From IMG/VR virus record IMGVR_UViG_3300037319_000172, positions 45,614 to 109,613 of that record: DNA of 64,000 bases; one strand, 5' to 3'. Both the position numbers and the translations under genes were made by a program. The notes beneath the pieces were generated by a model. The model did not search any database. It was not told the DNA's origin and saw only the letters and a program-made list of their open reading frames with translations. How positions within the stretch are numbered: the first letter of the stretch is position 1; each line of letters starts with the position of its first letter. Shown here piece after piece: positions 50,768 through 57,369 of this stretch. This DNA comes from a virus.

Positions 50768-51052
50768 ATGAAATACGCACAAATCCTTTTCCACATCGCA
50801 AATTCAAACTTATCTTCAGAAGAATTAGTAACTCTTAACTCTTTCGTTATAGATACTCTTAAAGCTAAACGTAACATGGAAGGAGCTCTAATCAAGCAAT
50901 CTCTTAGAGTTGGTTCTACAGTTATGGTAGATCATCCAAATCAAAAAGGAATTAAATTCACTGTTGAATCTATTAGAAGAACTAAAGCTACTATCGTAGA
51001 TGGATCAGGAACTAGAGCTAGTGCTCCCTTGAATATGTTAATTCCAATGTAA
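50768..51052 (+). CDS. Early-region small protein, SH3/KOW-like C-terminus
   Basis: The 94-residue protein has a helical first half (AQILFHIANSNLSSEELVTL, VIDTLKAKRNMEGAL) and a small beta-barrel second half: LRVGSTVMVDHPNQKGIKFT, VESIRRTKATIVDGSG, LNMLIPM. This resembles KOW/SH3-like modules that contact nucleic acid or proteins. Family not firmly assigned. Confidence 0.65.
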   Translation: MKYAQILFHIANSNLSSEELVTLNSFVIDTLKAKRNMEGALIKQSLRVGSTVMVDHPNQKGIKFTVESIRRTKATIVDGSGTRASAPLNMLIPM

Positions 51053-51080
51053 TTGCAAAATATATGTTTAAAAGTTTTCA

Positions 51081-51120
51081 TATATCAATAAAAAAACTTA
51101 TATTTACCTATAACTAATAA
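51081..51120 (+). promoter_or_regulatory. Early-type promoter (variant)
   Basis: ATATCAATAAAAAAAC, core TATATTTAC (51099-51107) and CTATAACTAATAA precede the ATPase gene at 51133. The upstream block is less well conserved, and no palindrome is found upstream, where the preceding gene ends. Confidence 0.72.
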
Positions 51121-51132
51121 ACACACCACAAT

Positions 51133-52224
51133 ATGCAACAATACATGATTACCCAGACCGAGAACTTTTACACCTTAACAAATGTAACTACCGGACAAAC
51201 TTTAGAAATCAGAGCTTCTCACGACAAGTTCCAATATGTAGAGAAAGAAGATTTAAAAGGCGAGCGTATCATAAACATAAATGGTGGCAAGTTTACCTCA
51301 TCAAAAGACTACAGACAATACTATAAGAAAGCAAACGCTCCAGTAGCAATTCCAAAGGCTCCAGTAGTAGTTACCTTAACCAAGTTAGACGACTTAGAGA
51401 TCAACGACAGTCTATTCATTCCGATGAAGACCAATACAGTATTTGACAAGTTCGTATCTACAGACGGTGGCTTTATGCCGGGTACAAACATCATGGCAGC
51501 CGGAGCACCCGGTGTCGGCAAGACTACAGTCCTATTAGACTTACTAGCAAACCAACACGAAGCTGGTAAGAAGGTCTTATTTATCTCTGCTGAAATGTCT
51601 CAGATCGACATGGCAAGATACCTAAAAAGATTTCCAAGATGGGGTCAATTACCTATCTTATTCTTAGCAGACTACACAGACTCTTGTCCACAAACCGTAA
51701 TCAACCAAGTCCTAAACGAAGGATATGATTTGGTCCTAACAGACTCTTATACAGAAGTAAACGACACAGTAAAAGAAGCTTGTAACCTAACCCGTGGTAA
51801 AGTGGAAAAATGGTTCCTAGATCTTATGATCGCCCACAACAAAGGTGGTAACAAGGCAAGTATCTATACTACCTTTATAACTATTTTACAATTATCTAAA
51901 GGAGGTACTTTCGTTGGCTCAAACAAATTAAAGCATATGACCACTTCGATGATGAAACTAGATTGGGAAGGCGGAGAGAATGCAGGTCGAAGATACATGG
52001 AATTCTCAAAGAACCGATGTGGCTCAGTAAATAAAAAACTATACTTTACTATAGAGGATGGAGTAGGATTCGACGAAGCCCGATACGCTAGAGACCTATT
52101 CAACGACGAGTTAGTATCTACAGAAAAGAAAGCATTAGAGTCAGAAGCAAACGCCTTTGACAAGTTATTTGGATTCGACGCAGAGGTTGACTCAGAAGAG
52201 CTAGCCGCAGATATAAAAGAATAA
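51133..52224 (+). CDS. RecA/RadA-like P-loop ATPase
   Basis: The 363-residue protein has a RecA-type core: Walker A GAPGVGKT at residues 124-131, KKVLFISAEMSQIDMARYLK (typical of RadA/DnaB-like ATPases), and Walker B-like YDLVLTDSYTE. The first 115 residues form a separate domain. Near the C-terminus KLDWEGGENAGRRYMEFSKN, then RCGSVNKKLYFTIEDG, matches the end of RadA/DnaB-like cores. It is probably a replicative helicase-related or recombination ATPase. DnaB N-domain is not seen. Confidence 0.82.
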   Translation: MQQYMITQTENFYTLTNVTTGQTLEIRASHDKFQYVEKEDLKGERIININGGKFTSSKDYRQYYKKANAPVAIPKAPVVVTLTKLDDLEINDSLFIPMKTNTVFDKFVSTDGGFMPGTNIMAAGAPGVGKTTVLLDLLANQHEAGKKVLFISAEMSQIDMARYLKRFPRWGQLPILFLADYTDSCPQTVINQVLNEGYDLVLTDSYTEVNDTVKEACNLTRGKVEKWFLDLMIAHNKGGNKASIYTTFITILQLSKGGTFVGSNKLKHMTTSMMKLDWEGGENAGRRYMEFSKNRCGSVNKKLYFTIEDGVGFDEARYARDLFNDELVSTEKKALESEANAFDKLFGFDAEVDSEELAADIKE

Positions 52225-52242
52225 AGGTAGATTATTAGTTAA

Positions 52243-52278
52243 GAATCCTGACAAAATGTGGTGTTTCTGTCAGGATTC
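52243..52278 (+). repeat. Perfect hairpin GAATCCTGAC / GTCAGGATTC
   Basis: Ten-base arms with a 16-base loop lie 18 bases after the stop of the RecA-like ATPase gene. No T-run follows, so it may protect the mRNA end or be a weak terminator. Confidence 0.6.
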
Positions 52279-52910
52279 GCCCTATTTGGGGGATTGTATG
52301 GCCCAAAGGGAAACTAGGGTACTTTTTGGCTCCTTAGAGTACTCGCAGTCATGGTAAAATTCGCTCCTGGTGGGTGAGCCAATTGGGCGTGGGGTTTAAG
52401 GTACCTGTAGGAACATTACTTAAAGGCTTACTTATATCAATTTATGAGGTAATAGGAGTACCCTTAGATACTATGAGGTACCTTACAGGCTTAGGATACA
52501 AGGGAGTGGCTATCTTTTATATCTTATAGAATACGGGGTACATGGGTAGCTTACTTACTTATACTCTTATATAGGCTTATGTGTATATCTCTTTTATTTA
52601 GGTTTACCGTATTACGTGGATTGTTGTTTACTTGTCTTCTCTTGTCTCTTCTTAGATTCTTATTATTTGTATTGTTTTGGGGAAGCTTTCTTCCTTTCTT
52701 TTTATTATATTTTTATTGTTGTTTTGCTTGCACTTCTTGAGCTCCCATACTGCTGGCTCTATTATCTATTTACTAGAACCTCTGGTTTACCTGGTTATCC
52801 TGGTTGGTTCCTCGTGTTTGTGGTACATATTTATACTTCTTTAGGATCGGGTTCTTAAGGAGTGAGCCTATATATCTTGCTTTCTTTTTGTCACCTGTAG
52901 AGGTCTTATC

Positions 52911-52923
52911 TATATTGATTATA
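52911..52923 (+). promoter_or_regulatory. Palindrome variant TATATTGATTATA, candidate operator
   Basis: One mismatch to TATAATNATTATA. Its centre (52917) is 69 bp upstream of the core centre (52986), one helical turn more than the common 59-bp spacing. Confidence 0.6.
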
Positions 52924-52965
52924 AATAACCTTTTGATTGAAAAGAAAGAGCCTAGGATTTTACGG

Positions 52966-53003
52966 AATCAATTAAAATGCTTATATTTACTTATAACTAA
53001 TAA
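52966..53003 (+). promoter_or_regulatory. Early-type promoter
   Basis: AATCAATTAAAATG, core TATATTTAC (52982-52990) and TTATAACTAATAA precede the small gene at 53015. Confidence 0.82.
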
Positions 53004-53014
53004 ACACACTTACT

Positions 53015-53194
53015 ATGACATTCCAGACTGAAAGAACTATCGAGAGAATGATTACTGAAGACGGACAAATTGATATTACTATTGTAGATCAAGAGACCGG
53101 AGAATCTGAAGACATCTTACTAGTAAACGATAACTGGGAGTTTGTAAAGTCTGAGATTGAAGGTTATGAGAATGGCTACGATGTCTACTTATAA
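53015..53194 (+). CDS. Small acidic early protein
   Basis: A short frame encodes 59 residues: it starts MTFQTERTIERMITEDGQID and continues with ITIVDQETGESEDILLVNDN and WEFVKSEIEGYENGYDVYL. It is acidic and beta-rich at the front. It lies 12 bases after the conserved leader of an early promoter, which supports it being real. Family not recognised. Confidence 0.7.
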   Translation: MTFQTERTIERMITEDGQIDITIVDQETGESEDILLVNDNWEFVKSEIEGYENGYDVYL

Positions 53195-53230
53195 ACCTTT
53201 CTTTATACTAACTATTAAATCTATTTCATC

Positions 53231-53755
53231 ATGAATTTCCCACACCACTCTGGCCTTTCTAGTACTCGTAAAAAATACTCTGATACTTATTTAGAAGATA
53301 CCGCTAGAGTCATATCAACTCTTTGTAAATTAGAAAACTGTGGCTGGCATAATAAAGCTATTCGTCAGTTACTTGGTGGCTTTCAACATTGTATCGAACG
53401 CGAAGAAGGCTATCAATATGGTTTGAGTGAAGGCTTTATGGAGAATGTAGAATTGGCAACTGGTACCCGATATAACCCTAATTCTAAAGCATTTAGAGTA
53501 GAGCATGCGGTTCCTTTAATCTGTATTATTAAACATATTAGAGATACTGAATTTGATACTATTGACTCTCTTGTTTCTTTCTTAAAAGATGAGTTTTCTA
53601 TCTACCTTATTACTTTAGAAGAAGACCTTTTATTATCAGATGCTGGACTTGGTATGAAACAACCTGAAGGCTCTACTGTATTTGATATGACTGCTAGATA
53701 TGATGCTGTCGGTATTAAAACTTTTAGAAAACCTGGCATCGTTATTAACTCTTAA
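53231..53755 (+). CDS. Early-region hypothetical protein
   Basis: The 174-residue protein has YLEDTARVISTLCKLENCGW, ELATGTRYNPNSKAFRVEHA, VPLICIIKHIRDTEFDTIDS and FSIYLITLEEDLLLSDAGLG. It is mixed alpha/beta. The VEHAVPLI segment recalls endonuclease-like or phage-specific enzymes, but no catalytic motif can be assigned. It is in the transcript of the promoter at 52966-53003. Confidence 0.6.
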   Translation: MNFPHHSGLSSTRKKYSDTYLEDTARVISTLCKLENCGWHNKAIRQLLGGFQHCIEREEGYQYGLSEGFMENVELATGTRYNPNSKAFRVEHAVPLICIIKHIRDTEFDTIDSLVSFLKDEFSIYLITLEEDLLLSDAGLGMKQPEGSTVFDMTARYDAVGIKTFRKPGIVINS

Positions 53756-53766
53756 AATATTTAATT

Positions 53767-53919
53767 ATGACTATCTATACTGTACTACCTTATTATTATA
53801 GAACCTCTATAATGGAGGGTTCTGTGAAATCCTTTACTACTTATGATGCTGCTGTTTCTTATGCAGATGATACTAGTGATTGTTGTTCTATTGTTGAAAG
53901 CGAAATTTCTGGTTTTTAA
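53767..53919 (+). CDS. Small protein, truncated paralogue of the 53996 gene
   Basis: A short frame encodes 50 residues starting MTIYTVLPYYYRTSIMEGSV. It matches the start of the 53996-54280 protein (MTIYTVIPLSLVEDIL), with VKSFTTYDAAVSYADDTSD against VKSFTDYEKARIYAEDSTD and ESEISGF against ENEVVGF. It ends where the paralogue continues, so it is either a single-domain version or a truncated copy. Confidence 0.62.
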   Translation: MTIYTVLPYYYRTSIMEGSVKSFTTYDAAVSYADDTSDCCSIVESEISGF

Positions 53920-53946
53920 TTAAAATAAGTCACCTTAGATTTTTTT

Positions 53947-53984
53947 ATATCAATTAAAATGCTTATATTTACTTATAACTAATA
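53947..53984 (+). promoter_or_regulatory. Early-type promoter
   Basis: ATATCAATTAAAATG, core TATATTTAC (53964-53972) and TTATAACTAATAA precede the gene at 53996. No palindrome is found upstream, where the preceding small gene lies. Confidence 0.82.
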
Positions 53985-53995
53985 AACATATAATT

Positions 53996-54280
53996 ATGAC
54001 TATTTATACCGTAATACCTTTATCTCTTGTTGAAGACATTCTTAATAACAAGAACACTGTGAAATCTTTTACTGACTACGAAAAAGCTCGTATTTATGCC
54101 GAAGACTCTACTGATATTAGAACTATTATTGAAAATGAAGTTGTTGGTTTTGTTGAAGATGCAGAAATGCTTGCATGTAAGCATTTAATAAACGGTACAT
54201 ATCAAGTTGTTGGTCTGGTTTCAGGTACTGTGTATCTACAAGACACTTATACAGTATGTCAAGAATGGATGAATTTATAA
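53996..54280 (+). CDS. Early-region small protein, paralogue of the 53767 gene
   Basis: The 94-residue protein has the shared N-terminal half (MTIYTVIPLSLVEDILNNKN, VKSFTDYEKARIYAEDSTD, IENEVVGF) and an extra C-terminal half (ACKHLINGTYQVVGLVSGTV, LQDTYTVCQEWMN). The gene begins 12 bases after the leader of its promoter. No known family is recognised. Confidence 0.68.
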   Translation: MTIYTVIPLSLVEDILNNKNTVKSFTDYEKARIYAEDSTDIRTIIENEVVGFVEDAEMLACKHLINGTYQVVGLVSGTVYLQDTYTVCQEWMNL

Positions 54281-54290
54281 ATAATTAATT

Positions 54291-54668
54291 ATGAAAGAAT
54301 ATACAAAAGACGTTGAACAATTCAACAAACAATTTAAAGAACGATTAGACCGCATGGAGCGTACTATTTGGGTTGAAGAACTATTTAAGAAACCATGGCC
54401 ATGTAGTGATGACAAAAAACCACTAACTCCTAAATTAGCTAACTACATGATTGGAGATACTGATGATTACGGAAGATTAGTACATATCAAAGGAAGATGG
54501 AGTGGTTACTCACCAAGACATGCTTCAATGAGAGCAGCTATTCAATTAGATAGTGTAGAAATATACATTACTGGCTTTTATACAGCAGAACTTATTACTG
54601 ATGAGGATAAAGATGATCGTATTGCTGATCTACAAAGACAAATAGACGAACTAACTACTTTAAACTAA
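54291..54668 (+). CDS. Early-region small protein
   Basis: The 125-residue protein is charged: MKEYTKDVEQFNKQFKERLD, then MRAAIQLDSVEIYITGFYTA. A C-terminal helix (DRIADLQRQIDELTTLN) could form a short coiled coil. It follows the preceding gene by 10 bases. No family is recognised. Confidence 0.6.
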   Translation: MKEYTKDVEQFNKQFKERLDRMERTIWVEELFKKPWPCSDDKKPLTPKLANYMIGDTDDYGRLVHIKGRWSGYSPRHASMRAAIQLDSVEIYITGFYTAELITDEDKDDRIADLQRQIDELTTLN

Positions 54669-54672
54669 TATT

Positions 54673-54990
54673 ATGAAAGAATTTAATTGGATAGAAGAAT
54701 TAAAAGAAAAGTCTTTAAAGTATGATTGTCATGGTAATCATGATAACTTTAGAGTGTTTGGTTTTAAAGGTGATATCAATAGGTATCTTAGACATTCTGA
54801 GAAATTTAACGGGGAAGAACGAATATTTAATTCATTAGCAGATAGAAAACTAGAATGGCAAAGACACCTTGACGCATCTATCTTAATATACACAATGTAT
54901 AGTGGCTCATTAAACTGGAACTCATTATATAGAAACTCAAAAGGAGTATACTTTAAAAAAGGTACTGATAAATTTTACATTAAAGAATAA
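54673..54990 (+). CDS. Early-region small protein
   Basis: The 105-residue charged protein has MKEFNWIEELKEKSLKYDCH, VFGFKGDINRYLRHSEKFNG and SIYRNS-like YRNSKGVYFKKGTDKFYIKE at the end. Family not recognised. Gaps of 4 and 7 bases place it in a tight operon. Confidence 0.58.
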   Translation: MKEFNWIEELKEKSLKYDCHGNHDNFRVFGFKGDINRYLRHSEKFNGEERIFNSLADRKLEWQRHLDASILIYTMYSGSLNWNSLYRNSKGVYFKKGTDKFYIKE

Positions 54991-54997
54991 ACAAAAC

Positions 54998-55225
54998 ATG
55001 AAAAGACCATTGATTACACCAGACCAAATCGTTGAAGAGATTGGCTCCTTAACAGATATTCAAGAGATTGCAAACTACTTATATGTCAACTTTGATAGAG
55101 TCACTGGACTAGATCTTGACAGAAGAGACGAATCAATAATATTCCCGGATGAGATTTATGAAATAACAGATCATTATGAATTAGATGAGTTTGATTTCGT
55201 CGAAGAGTGGGAACTTTGTTACTAA
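54998..55225 (+). CDS. Small acidic protein, paralogue of the 55458 gene
   Basis: The 75-residue acidic protein has LTDIQEIANYLYVNFDRVTG and IIFPDEIYEITDHYELDEFD. The 55458-55676 protein has the matching ATLEEIAAYIFDNYNNDPEF and PFPDGVQEVLDAHDVLVDEL. The two therefore share a fold and arose by duplication. Such small acidic early proteins often bind host proteins, but no target is seen. Confidence 0.62.
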   Translation: MKRPLITPDQIVEEIGSLTDIQEIANYLYVNFDRVTGLDLDRRDESIIFPDEIYEITDHYELDEFDFVEEWELCY

Positions 55226-55243
55226 CTAATAAAACTATATAAA

Positions 55244-55414
55244 ATGAAAACAACAGGAAGATGGTCAGAACATGAAGAACTAGAACTAACACCAGAAAAA
55301 CCTTTCTTAGAAGATATCTATGAGGATATGGCAAAGATTGATAAACACTACAACAAAACAACGGCAGCTTATATAAAAAAGAAGATGTGTGCTGCTATAT
55401 TAGGTAACATCTAA
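55244..55414 (+). CDS. Small early-region protein
   Basis: A short frame encodes 56 residues: MKTTGRWSEHEELELTPEKP, FLEDIYEDMAKIDKHYNKTT, AAYIKKKMCAAILGNI. It is acidic at the front and basic at the end, mainly helical. It sits 18 bases from the preceding gene in the same operon. Not recognised. Confidence 0.58.
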   Translation: MKTTGRWSEHEELELTPEKPFLEDIYEDMAKIDKHYNKTTAAYIKKKMCAAILGNI

Positions 55415-55457
55415 ACAAAATTAAAATAAACAGTATAACTTTAAAATAAATAGAAAT

Positions 55458-55676
55458 ATGATTCCAAATTATAAAACAGTATTATCAGAAACAGCAACAT
55501 TAGAAGAAATAGCAGCTTATATCTTTGATAACTATAACAATGATCCTGAATTCTTAGCAGCTTTGAATTATGAAAGAATGCCATTTCCTGATGGAGTACA
55601 AGAAGTATTAGACGCTCATGATGTACTTGTTGATGAATTATTAGATGCTATGACCAAGTATATTCAGACTTACTAA
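55458..55676 (+). CDS. Small acidic protein, paralogue of the 54998 gene
   Basis: The 72-residue protein is acidic and helical (TLEEIAAYIFDNYNNDPEFL, PFPDGVQEVLDAHDVLVDEL). It is the last plus-strand gene of the early block. Its stop overlaps the convergent metallopeptidase gene by 4 bases. Confidence 0.62.
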   Translation: MIPNYKTVLSETATLEEIAAYIFDNYNNDPEFLAALNYERMPFPDGVQEVLDAHDVLVDELLDAMTKYIQTY

Positions 55677-56107
55677 TCACAAATTAATTTAACTTCTTCA
55701 AAAGCCTCAACCTCCCACGGTCTACTCATGTATTCTGTGGTAAAGGGGTATAGTTTGCCTTTCCATATAAATCCTTCTCTTACTCTCTTTAAATCTCCAC
55801 TCCAAATCTGATTAACATGCACTAATTCGTGTATTAAAGTTTCTTCTAAATCATACTCTGTATATATTGGATTTAGATCAATGATAAACCAACCACTCGA
55901 GATCTCTCGGGTAATTCCTAGAATCCTAGGATAAAGGGGTGAGTATTTAATTAGAACCACAGGTTGTTGAAAGAGAGGGACCCTAAAGAACTTTTCATTA
56001 AGCTGTATTGTTGAACTTGTAATAAGTCTTTCTATCCCTGGATCTGGTTTTAAAATCTGTCCACTAAGTTGTAACGAAAACAAAAGCACTATAATAAACC
56101 TCCACAT
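55673..56107 (-). CDS. Exported zinc metallopeptidase-like protein
   Basis: I choose the ATG at 56107, giving 144 residues beginning MWRFIIVLLFSLQLSGQIL, a good signal peptide, and placed directly after the upstream stop. The upstream in-frame ATG at 56167 would overlap the neighbour. The mature part contains the zinc-protease motif HELVH (LEETLIHELVHVNQIWSGDL) and a likely third ligand in RPWEVEAFE. Such a protein could act in the periplasm or outside the cell, for example in lysis or envelope crossing. Confidence 0.72.
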   Translation of the reverse strand: MWRFIIVLLFSLQLSGQILKPDPGIERLITSSTIQLNEKFFRVPLFQQPVVLIKYSPLYPRILGITREISSGWFIIDLNPIYTEYDLEETLIHELVHVNQIWSGDLKRVREGFIWKGKLYPFTTEYMSRPWEVEAFEEVKLICD

Positions 56108-56109
56108 GA

Positions 56110-56565
56110 TTATTTGTATATTTTTAATTTCTTTAAAGAATATAAGATACTGTGTATTGCAAAACAAAGGACTGCAACTGATTCAAACCAAAATAAAGTA
56201 ATGGCCGGTATCAGGAAGGCAGCTGATATTACTGGTAAAGCTAAGTAGTTAAATCTCTTGTCCTTTATTATATTGTATGTTGTGTATATAAAGAATAAAC
56301 CAGCTACTATATTGTGGGTCCATGTAAAATCATAAGTATTAAAGCTTGCAACCCCAATAAGAAGCAACCCAGATATGACATTGTCACTCACAGCGTAACT
56401 TAAGCCAACTAATAGTAAACCAATCAATAGGATATAAGAAGCTTCCGTATCGTGATATACACTAAATGAATATTTGATTATACCTGTTTCTATATAAAGA
56501 GCTAGCGGTAAGAATACCACAGTAACTGAGCATAATAAGTTAAATAGAATACCGAGTCTCTTCAA
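56110..56565 (-). CDS. Membrane protein, about five TM segments
   Basis: The 151-residue protein has hydrophobic segments around 5-23 (GILFNLLCSVTVVFLPLALY), 44-58, 64-77, 85-98 (HNIVAGLFFIYTTYNII) and 113-140 (VISAAFLIPAITLFWFESVA). No family is recognised. It immediately precedes the exported peptidase gene (2-base gap), so the two products may work at the same membrane. Confidence 0.6.
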   Translation of the reverse strand: MKRLGILFNLLCSVTVVFLPLALYIETGIIKYSFSVYHDTEASYILLIGLLLVGLSYAVSDNVISGLLLIGVASFNTYDFTWTHNIVAGLFFIYTTYNIIKDKRFNYLALPVISAAFLIPAITLFWFESVAVLCFAIHSILYSLKKLKIYK

Positions 56566-56607
56566 TTTGTGTTAATATCTTTATCTATGTATCCAGATTA
56601 TTAAGCA

Positions 56608-56636
56608 CAAAAAACCCTACTTATTAAGGTAGGGTT
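56608..56636 (-). terminator. Intrinsic terminator
   Basis: On the minus strand AACCCTAC and GTAGGGTT arms enclose 8 bases and are followed by a T-run of about six. It ends the unit whose last gene stops at 56646. Confidence 0.8.
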
Positions 56637-56645
56637 AAATTCTTT

Positions 56646-56759
56646 CTATTTATTTCTATTTCTTATCCATTTTACTGCAGAAACACCAGTTAATAGTATT
56701 CCAAATGCTGAAAATACTCCTATTAATATAAGTAGTATTGTTGTAGATATTGCTTCCAT
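56646..56759 (-). CDS. Very small single-TM protein
   Basis: A 37-residue frame reads MEAISTTILLILIGVFSAFG, then ILLTGVSAVKWIRNRNK. The hydrophobic stretch (residues 5-28) is a clear TM helix, followed by a basic tail, implying the C-terminus stays in the cytoplasm. It lies just after a capsid-targeted gene and is followed by a terminator. It could be a small holin-like or membrane-active peptide, but no direct evidence exists. Confidence 0.6.
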   Translation of the reverse strand: MEAISTTILLILIGVFSAFGILLTGVSAVKWIRNRNK

Positions 56760-56764
56760 TATTG

Positions 56765-56965
56765 TTATTTTAAGTCCTTACTAAGAACATTCATAAAATT
56801 ATCGAAGTTATGCTTACCATATTCTTCTCTAAGTACTTTTCCAACAGCAAGGGCAAAGTCTTTATATCCCATAGAGTCATCTATTTTTATAATAGCTTTA
56901 TCTATTGCAGTTGCTAATGAATCTGAATCTTTAGATTCGTTAATAAATTCTTCAAACTTTTTCAT
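56765..56965 (-). CDS. Predicted capsid-targeted small protein
   Basis: The 66-residue protein starts MKKFEEFINE-SKD, a shortened but clear member of the leader family with an FINE cleavage site. After removal of about 10 residues, the mature 56 residues would be acidic and helical (SLATAIDKAIIKIDDSMGYK, VGKVLREEYGKHNFDNFMNV). It is the last leader-bearing gene of the second cluster. Confidence 0.72.
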   Translation of the reverse strand: MKKFEEFINESKDSDSLATAIDKAIIKIDDSMGYKDFALAVGKVLREEYGKHNFDNFMNVLSKDLK

Positions 56966-56973
56966 AATATTTT

Positions 56974-57360
56974 CTATAATTCACCTGCTTTAAATGCCTT
57001 GTATAATAATCCAAGATCTCCAAGAACAGAACCTGTTGAACCTAAATAATCTCCAACCTCATCACTAAAATCTAAATCTGAACCGTTATTTCCAGACATA
57101 ATCTTTAATTTGTAAGGAGATCTGTTATTTCTAGCTGAGTATGTATATTGCAAAACATCACCGTTACTAAAATTAATTTCAACAGCGGTTTCGTTTTCTC
57201 CAATATCACCTTCAACCTCTAATATAGTAATAGGCTGTGCTACTATTTTAAATTTACTTATTGCTTTTTTCTCGTCTCTTTCTGAGAACGGCTCTTCAAC
57301 GTCTACATCAAATCTTGCAGCTTCACTTATATAACTTTCAAATAATTGTACTTTCTTCAT
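56974..57360 (-). CDS. Predicted capsid-targeted protein
   Basis: The 128-residue protein starts MKKVQLFESYISE-A, with a YISE-A cleavage site. The mature part is beta-rich: PITILEVEGDIGENETAVEI, NFSNGDVLQYTYSARNNRS, then LGDLGLLYKAFKAGEL. No known fold is recognised. It is 8 bases away from the neighbouring leader-bearing gene. Confidence 0.72.
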   Translation of the reverse strand: MKKVQLFESYISEAARFDVDVEEPFSERDEKKAISKFKIVAQPITILEVEGDIGENETAVEINFSNGDVLQYTYSARNNRSPYKLKIMSGNNGSDLDFSDEVGDYLGSTGSVLGDLGLLYKAFKAGEL

Positions 57361-57369
57361 AATATTGTT

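Larger units (their letters stand above)
52225..53014. other. 790-base gene-free region with hairpin and GTAC-type motifs
   Basis: No convincing gene is present; the plus frame 52616-52858 is hydrophobic and without context. A perfect 10-base-arm hairpin lies at 52243-52278. Motifs such as GGGTACTTT (about 52318), CTTAGAGTACT and GGTACC occur, resembling those in the 45.8-47.2 kb region. The palindrome variant and early promoter lie at its right end. Confidence 0.5.

Noticed and set aside
52616-52858. 80-residue hydrophobic plus-strand frame
   Set aside because: Low-complexity Leu/Phe/Tyr content from T-rich DNA and no early promoter leader before it.
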